From Coleofasciculus sp. S288 (GTDB lineage: Bacteria; Cyanobacteriota; Cyanobacteriia; Cyanobacteriales; Coleofasciculaceae): 9,612 nucleotides of DNA. Positions 5,995 to 9,612 of this stretch are shown here, piece by piece. The notes beneath the pieces were generated by a model, which worked only from the letters and a program-made list of their open reading frames with translations, searched no databases and was not told the origin of the DNA. A program made the translations under genes and the position numbers. Positions within the stretch are counted from its first letter, which is position 1. Each line of letters opens with the position of its first letter. The stretch is taken from contig JAIUYC010000076.1 in the NCBI GenBank assembly GCA_020216575.1, positions 1 through 9,612 of the forward strand. The letters run 5' to 3'.

Positions 5995-7227
5995 TTATAA
6001 GCATGCGGCTAAAGCTTGGGATAATGCTTTTGCACTTTGGTAGCGATCGCTCACTCTCGGTTCACAGGTGCGCTCGATTACCCGCCGTAACTGAGGCGTG
6101 ATGGTGGGGACATCTGATACGTCAAACCCATATCCCGATCCACGTCTTCGATAAAACTTGATAGGGGCAACACCTGTCAGCAAAAAGATCAGCGTCGGAC
6201 CAATGGCATACAAATCAGATTGAGTCACCGGGTTGCCTCTGTCTTGTTCTGGGGCGCTGTACCCTTCAGCGCCAATCCGCGTTCCCGGTATTGTCCCGAT
6301 TTCTTTAACAGCGCCGAAGTCTAGCACGATGATCCGATTATCCCGATGGCGCACCATTAAATTTGCCGGTTTAATATCCCGATGAATTAGAGGGGGTTCG
6401 CAGGAGTGGATATAATCGAGGATTTCACAGGTCTGTATCATCCACTCAATTGCCTGCTGCGGTATTACAGGACCGCGAGTTAGAATGCGCTGTTCCAAAT
6501 CCTGACCGTGGATGAGTTCCATGGCTAGGTATTTCTTGCCAGCTTCAACGAAGAAGTCATAGTACCTGGGAATACCCGGATGATTCAGTGTCTTAAGCGT
6601 GCGAGCTTCCCGTTCAAACAGTTCTTGGGCTTTGGAAATTTGAGCCATGTCGGTATTCATTTCCTTAAGCACCAGCAATCCGGGGCGTCCGTCGAGGCTC
6701 TTCTGTTTGTCCCAAGCTAGATAAGTCGTACCCATTCCTCCCTGTCCCAACGTCCGTAATACCTGATAGTGGCGGATGACTCGCAGGGCGGGAACCACCG
6801 GCTCACCGCAGTGCATACAAAACACGTTGGTCGGCGGATTGCCTTCATGAGTGCAAGGGTTGAGTGTTGGTAGCGGCGCAACCAATTGCCCTCCCACTAA
6901 AGGTGGAGAGATTGACTGGTGAAGTTGAAATTTAATCAGGGGACCTTCCCGTGCCAGTCGAATCAGCGAATCGTCTGGCACGATTCCCCGTGTCACTAAA
7001 ACACCATTGAGGAAAGTCCCATTCGTTCCCTGGTTAACCAACTGCCACGAATTCCCCGATTTGGACGGTGCCGCCCTCAGTTCCAGATGATGTCGCGAAA
7101 CAAGGGGATCGTCGAGGATAACGTCATTATCAGGAGCTCGACCAATCCGAATCGTTGATTGGCTCTGAAAATTCCACTGTTGTAAGGGAGTGGATGCCTG
7201 GGGATGTAAGAGGGTCAGCGTGACCAT
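5995..7227 (-). CDS. FHA domain / zinc-ribbon / Ser-Thr protein kinase, 410 aa
   Basis: This is a Hanks-type (PknB-like) Ser/Thr kinase with an N-terminal phosphothreonine-binding FHA domain. The FHA core spans about residues 20-95, with IGR (28-30), SRHH (44-47) and the N-G turn at 69-75. A short cysteine-rich segment follows (C125, H127, C137, C140), possibly a zinc knuckle with His in place of one Cys. The kinase domain runs from about 153: GQGGMG (161-166), ATP-binding Lys188 (VLKEM), probable helix-C Glu207, HRDIKPAN (282-289), DFG (303-305) and SAPEQ (324-328). All catalytic residues are present, so it should be active. There is no membrane helix, so it is probably cytosolic. The frame extends to a TTG at 7245, but the ATG at 7227 has AAGGA just upstream and gives the start MVTLTLLHP that I associate with this cyanobacterial family. 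It lies 75 bp downstream of the phosphatase gene on the same strand. Confidence 0.95.
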   Translation of the reverse strand: MVTLTLLHPQASTPLQQWNFQSQSTIRIGRAPDNDVILDDPLVSRHHLELRAAPSKSGNSWQLVNQGTNGTFLNGVLVTRGIVPDDSLIRLAREGPLIKFQLHQSISPPLVGGQLVAPLPTLNPCTHEGNPPTNVFCMHCGEPVVPALRVIRHYQVLRTLGQGGMGTTYLAWDKQKSLDGRPGLLVLKEMNTDMAQISKAQELFEREARTLKTLNHPGIPRYYDFFVEAGKKYLAMELIHGQDLEQRILTRGPVIPQQAIEWMIQTCEILDYIHSCEPPLIHRDIKPANLMVRHRDNRIIVLDFGAVKEIGTIPGTRIGAEGYSAPEQDRGNPVTQSDLYAIGPTLIFLLTGVAPIKFYRRRGSGYGFDVSDVPTITPQLRRVIERTCEPRVSDRYQSAKALSQALAACL

Positions 7228-7258
7228 AGTCCTTAAGGAATTCAAAATTCAACATTAG

Positions 7259-7287
7259 AAATTCAAACCATCTTGAACTTTGAATTT
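7259..7287 (-). repeat. Perfect inverted repeat between phosphatase and kinase genes
   Basis: AAATTCAAA (7259-7267) is the exact reverse complement of TTTGAATTT (7279-7287), with an 11-base loop. A further copy of the motif, AATTCAAAATTC, lies at 7239-7250, just before the kinase ATG. The whole 75 bp spacer (7228-7302) is very A+T-rich and made of variants of ATTCAAA, unlike the genes on either side. In the transcript it would form an A-U-rich hairpin between the two cistrons. With no T-run placed correctly on the minus strand, it does not look like a full terminator. Confidence 0.6.
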
Positions 7288-7302
7288 TCATTTTTTTATA
7301 TT

Positions 7303-9603
7303 CTAAAGGGGTTGCTGTTGCTCGAAGTTGGGTCGCACCTTCACGCGGATTAGGAGAGCTGTGATATTGTCATGACCATTATGCTCATTCGCCAGTTCGA
7401 TTAACTGAACAATACCCTGATCGAGGTTGGCGCGGGAACTGAGCAGGGGAGCTAGGTGAGTTTGCCAATGAGCCTCTACCAAATCATTATCCGAGAGGCC
7501 ATCGGAACACAGAAGGAATAAGGTATCCTCATTGATCTCCAAAAACTGCACATCAGGATTAATGAATTGCTCGGATCGCGGTCCTACCGCTTGAGTTAGC
7601 TGATAGGCATCAGGGCGGGTGTAAGCGATTTGCGGTTCTACTCCTCGATTGATTTCCCGTTGCCCTACCTCGTGGTCGATTGTGAGTTGCTCTAAACCTC
7701 GTTTGCGGGTGAGACGATAGAGGCGGCTGTCTCCCACATGAGCGATCGCAGCGTTGGTATTATGAATGATCATCATGACGAGCGTCGTACCCATGCGAGC
7801 GCTGCCAGAGCGGGCGCTTTGCTGATTGACATCGTAAATCGCCTGATTGGCTAAGCGCACTGCCTCGCGAATACTGTCCTCGGTTGGCAACTGGTCGTAG
7901 CAATTGTCGCGAAAGTAGCGCTTGATGGTGTCAACCGCCATCGCACTGGCCACTTCGCCCCCTGCATGTCCTCCCATGCCATCGCAGAGAATATACAGTC
8001 CGTGAGCCTGTACGGTTCGTCCTATTGGGTTTTCTTGCTTTTTGACCTCGGTTTGGATGCCAAAGGAATCCTCGTTGTGTTCCCGTAGGCGGCCGATATC
8101 CGTACATCCGGCATCATCCAGACTCATCAACTGCATCGGCAGAATCACGGTGGGTACATCGCCTTCATTGCTGATGCCAGGGTCATAAACAGGAAATGGG
8201 GGGGTAACAGCCCCCTCTCCCTCTGTGTCTTCTGTTTCTAGGGATACATTTATTGCTGCTGCCTCTTCCAGCGCCGAATCAGGAGATGGGGACACGTCCG
8301 TCACTGGCACCGGTTGTTCGCGGGCAATCTCGCTTAAGTGCGATCGCAGTTCGGAAATCGTCTCGATTTCCTGGGTACACATCTGCCGAAAAACGGCTGT
8401 CAATGTCATAAATTGCGTTCGCTGGGACTGTTCAAATAACGTTTGCCACATATGTCCCAAATCCTGTAGGGTCAGAATTTGCTCTTTGGCTTCTGGATAC
8501 AAGCGCACTAGACCCAAGGATTGATCTTCATCGACCCGCAGGTTGCTAATCTCCAGCAAACTCTGACGACAATGCCAAGGCTCTAACGCCTCCCAGAGTT
8601 TCGCCATTTCATCGAGCCAGTATAAAATTTGCAAGCTGGAAAGTTGTTCGCTGTCCCACAAGTCACTGAGGGTTTGCCACCCAGAGCGGTCTTCCAGCAA
8701 CACGACTGCCTCTCCCTCCCGCTCCCAAGCATCGTGAACTTGTGGCAGAGTCGGGTAGTAGGCGTTCTGAAGCGATAAATAAGGTTGAGCAATTGCTGGA
8801 ATACCCAGAATGTTCCAGGAGTCTGAGTACAAGGTAGAGGGATGATTCGTCTCGTCTTTACTTCCCGGTTGTTCAACCCTCTGAGGAACACTGGGTTGTT
8901 GCTCCATCAGCGTTTCTAAGGGAGACTTCTGGAAGGGCTGGCAATCTAAAACTCGGACACTTGCACCATAGATTGCTTCTCCAGTGACACAAGTCTTTTC
9001 TATGTTCAGGGGTTCTAGTAACCGATATCGATTTTGGGGATCTAAATAGATGGCAGGAGAAGATGGGGACAACATTTCACCCCTGTAACCTTCACTAACC
9101 CCTTCAGAAACAGTTGACCACACCTCAGCGATTAAGGGTTGCGTGACGTCCTCGTCTGAAGATTCTTCGGTGGGTGGCGGTGTTGGAGTTTGGGAAGAAG
9201 CTTCCTCCGCAGCGCCTACCCCCATGGATGGGAGATTCGATGCCACTGAAGGCACGGGTATCTCGTCTGGAGGCATTTCGAGTTGAGATAGTTCCCTATC
9301 CTCAGCAACAGGCTCGTTTGTCTGCGAGCCTTCAATTTGGGTTCCCTCAGTAGCTATCGACGCTGATGCCTCTAGTGGGGCTTCTGGAGAGGCTGTTAGG
9401 GGAACTAGAGAATTTGACTCTTTACAGATAATTGCTCGCCAAACCGCTCCCGTGAATGCGCCACAATTATGACAAGTTTCAGCATTGATCGGGACTTGGG
9501 TGCCGCATTCCTGACAAGGTTTATGGGTCAGGGAAGTTCCGCATTTTTGACAAAACTTATTGGTGTTGGGATTTTCAAACTGACAATCGGGACAAACTAA
9601 CAT
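7303..9603 (-). CDS. Zinc-ribbon PP2C-type Ser/Thr phosphatase with putative pseudokinase domain, 766 aa
   Basis: The C-terminal domain (about 497-755) is a metal-dependent PP2C/PPM phosphatase that removes phosphate from Ser/Thr. Visible motifs are REHNED (507-512), DGMGGHAGG (541-549), MGTT (604-607), HVGDSR (622-627), CSDGLSD (699-705) and HDNIT (744-748). The metal-binding Asp541, Asp701 and Asp745 are intact. The N-terminus has two zinc ribbons, C4/C7/C18/C21 and C30/C33/C44/C47. A Pro/Ser/Thr/Glu-rich, probably disordered linker follows (about 62-182). Residues about 188-425 look like a degraded protein kinase fold: NRYRLLEPL (191-199) resembles the start of cyanobacterial kinase domains, but the HRD and DFG sites appear lost. 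A second acidic linker (431-490) leads into the phosphatase. Typical stand-alone bacterial PP2C proteins are about 240-260 residues, so this one is about three times longer. There is no membrane helix. The ATG at 9603 fits a start just before the first ribbon (MLVC); only 9 bp upstream are visible, so no promoter can be judged. Confidence 0.93.
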   Translation of the reverse strand: MLVCPDCQFENPNTNKFCQKCGTSLTHKPCQECGTQVPINAETCHNCGAFTGAVWRAIICKESNSLVPLTASPEAPLEASASIATEGTQIEGSQTNEPVAEDRELSQLEMPPDEIPVPSVASNLPSMGVGAAEEASSQTPTPPPTEESSDEDVTQPLIAEVWSTVSEGVSEGYRGEMLSPSSPAIYLDPQNRYRLLEPLNIEKTCVTGEAIYGASVRVLDCQPFQKSPLETLMEQQPSVPQRVEQPGSKDETNHPSTLYSDSWNILGIPAIAQPYLSLQNAYYPTLPQVHDAWEREGEAVVLLEDRSGWQTLSDLWDSEQLSSLQILYWLDEMAKLWEALEPWHCRQSLLEISNLRVDEDQSLGLVRLYPEAKEQILTLQDLGHMWQTLFEQSQRTQFMTLTAVFRQMCTQEIETISELRSHLSEIAREQPVPVTDVSPSPDSALEEAAAINVSLETEDTEGEGAVTPPFPVYDPGISNEGDVPTVILPMQLMSLDDAGCTDIGRLREHNEDSFGIQTEVKKQENPIGRTVQAHGLYILCDGMGGHAGGEVASAMAVDTIKRYFRDNCYDQLPTEDSIREAVRLANQAIYDVNQQSARSGSARMGTTLVMMIIHNTNAAIAHVGDSRLYRLTRKRGLEQLTIDHEVGQREINRGVEPQIAYTRPDAYQLTQAVGPRSEQFINPDVQFLEINEDTLFLLCSDGLSDNDLVEAHWQTHLAPLLSSRANLDQGIVQLIELANEHNGHDNITALLIRVKVRPNFEQQQPL

Positions 9604-9612
9604 AAGGGAACT

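Larger units (their letters stand above)
112..8347. repeat. HIP1 octamers (GCGATCGC), eight scattered copies
   Basis: Perfect copies lie at 112-119, 2540-2547, 2623-2630, 2659-2666, 3392-3399, 6043-6050, 7742-7749 and 8340-8347. Seven are inside genes, and only 2540-2547 is intergenic. A given 8-mer is expected about 0.15 times in 9.6 kb of random sequence, so eight is a very large excess. HIP1 over-representation is a known mark of many cyanobacterial genomes. Three copies fall within 127 bp at the 3' end of the AI-2E-family gene. Confidence 0.9.

Noticed and set aside
8225..8524. 99-codon + strand frame inside the phosphatase gene
   Set aside because: It is antisense to the linker and pseudokinase region of a well-supported gene, and its Ser/Cys-rich product looks like an antisense shadow.

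Overview
The window looks like a piece of a cyanobacterial chromosome, probably from a filamentous species. The evidence is the petC-petA pair for the cytochrome b6f complex, eight perfect copies of the HIP1 octamer GCGATCGC in 9.6 kb, heptanucleotide tandem repeats of the STRR type, GC-rich dispersed hairpins, and several small proteins that I recognise as cyanobacterial families. I do not assign a species.

Layout. Positions 1-1508 (+) carry the 3' part of petC (Rieske protein) and a complete petA (cytochrome f), separated by a heptamer repeat that can fold. A 377 bp repeat-bearing gap follows, then two small + strand genes: a conserved hypothetical (1886-2146) and a small membrane protein (2233-2514). 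These converge with an AI-2E/PerM-family membrane protein (2574-3710, -). Next on the minus strand is a YegS/diacylglycerol-kinase-like lipid kinase (3995-4882), facing away from a DUF4327-type small gene (5172-5390, +). A 604 bp gene-free stretch with several inverted repeats separates that gene from a minus-strand signalling pair: a 766-residue zinc-ribbon/PP2C phosphatase (7303-9603) and, 75 bp downstream in its transcription direction, an FHA/zinc-ribbon/Ser-Thr kinase (5995-7227).

How the genes work together. petC and petA supply the two large lumenal redox subunits of cytochrome b6f, which passes electrons from plastoquinol to plastocyanin or cytochrome c6. The phosphatase and kinase lie head to tail and read as a matched reversible Ser/Thr phosphorylation module. 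Both carry cysteine-rich ribbons, and the phosphatase also seems to hold a degenerate kinase-like domain between its ribbons and its catalytic domain. The genes between these two blocks share no obvious pathway.

Most of the window is ordinary core cyanobacterial gene content. I see no CRISPR array, transposase, phage gene, tRNA or rRNA, and nothing that clearly amounts to a new defence or mobile system. The points most worth a second look are the putative pseudokinase inside the PP2C protein, the phosphatase-kinase pair with a hairpin between its genes, and the palindromic intergenic elements.
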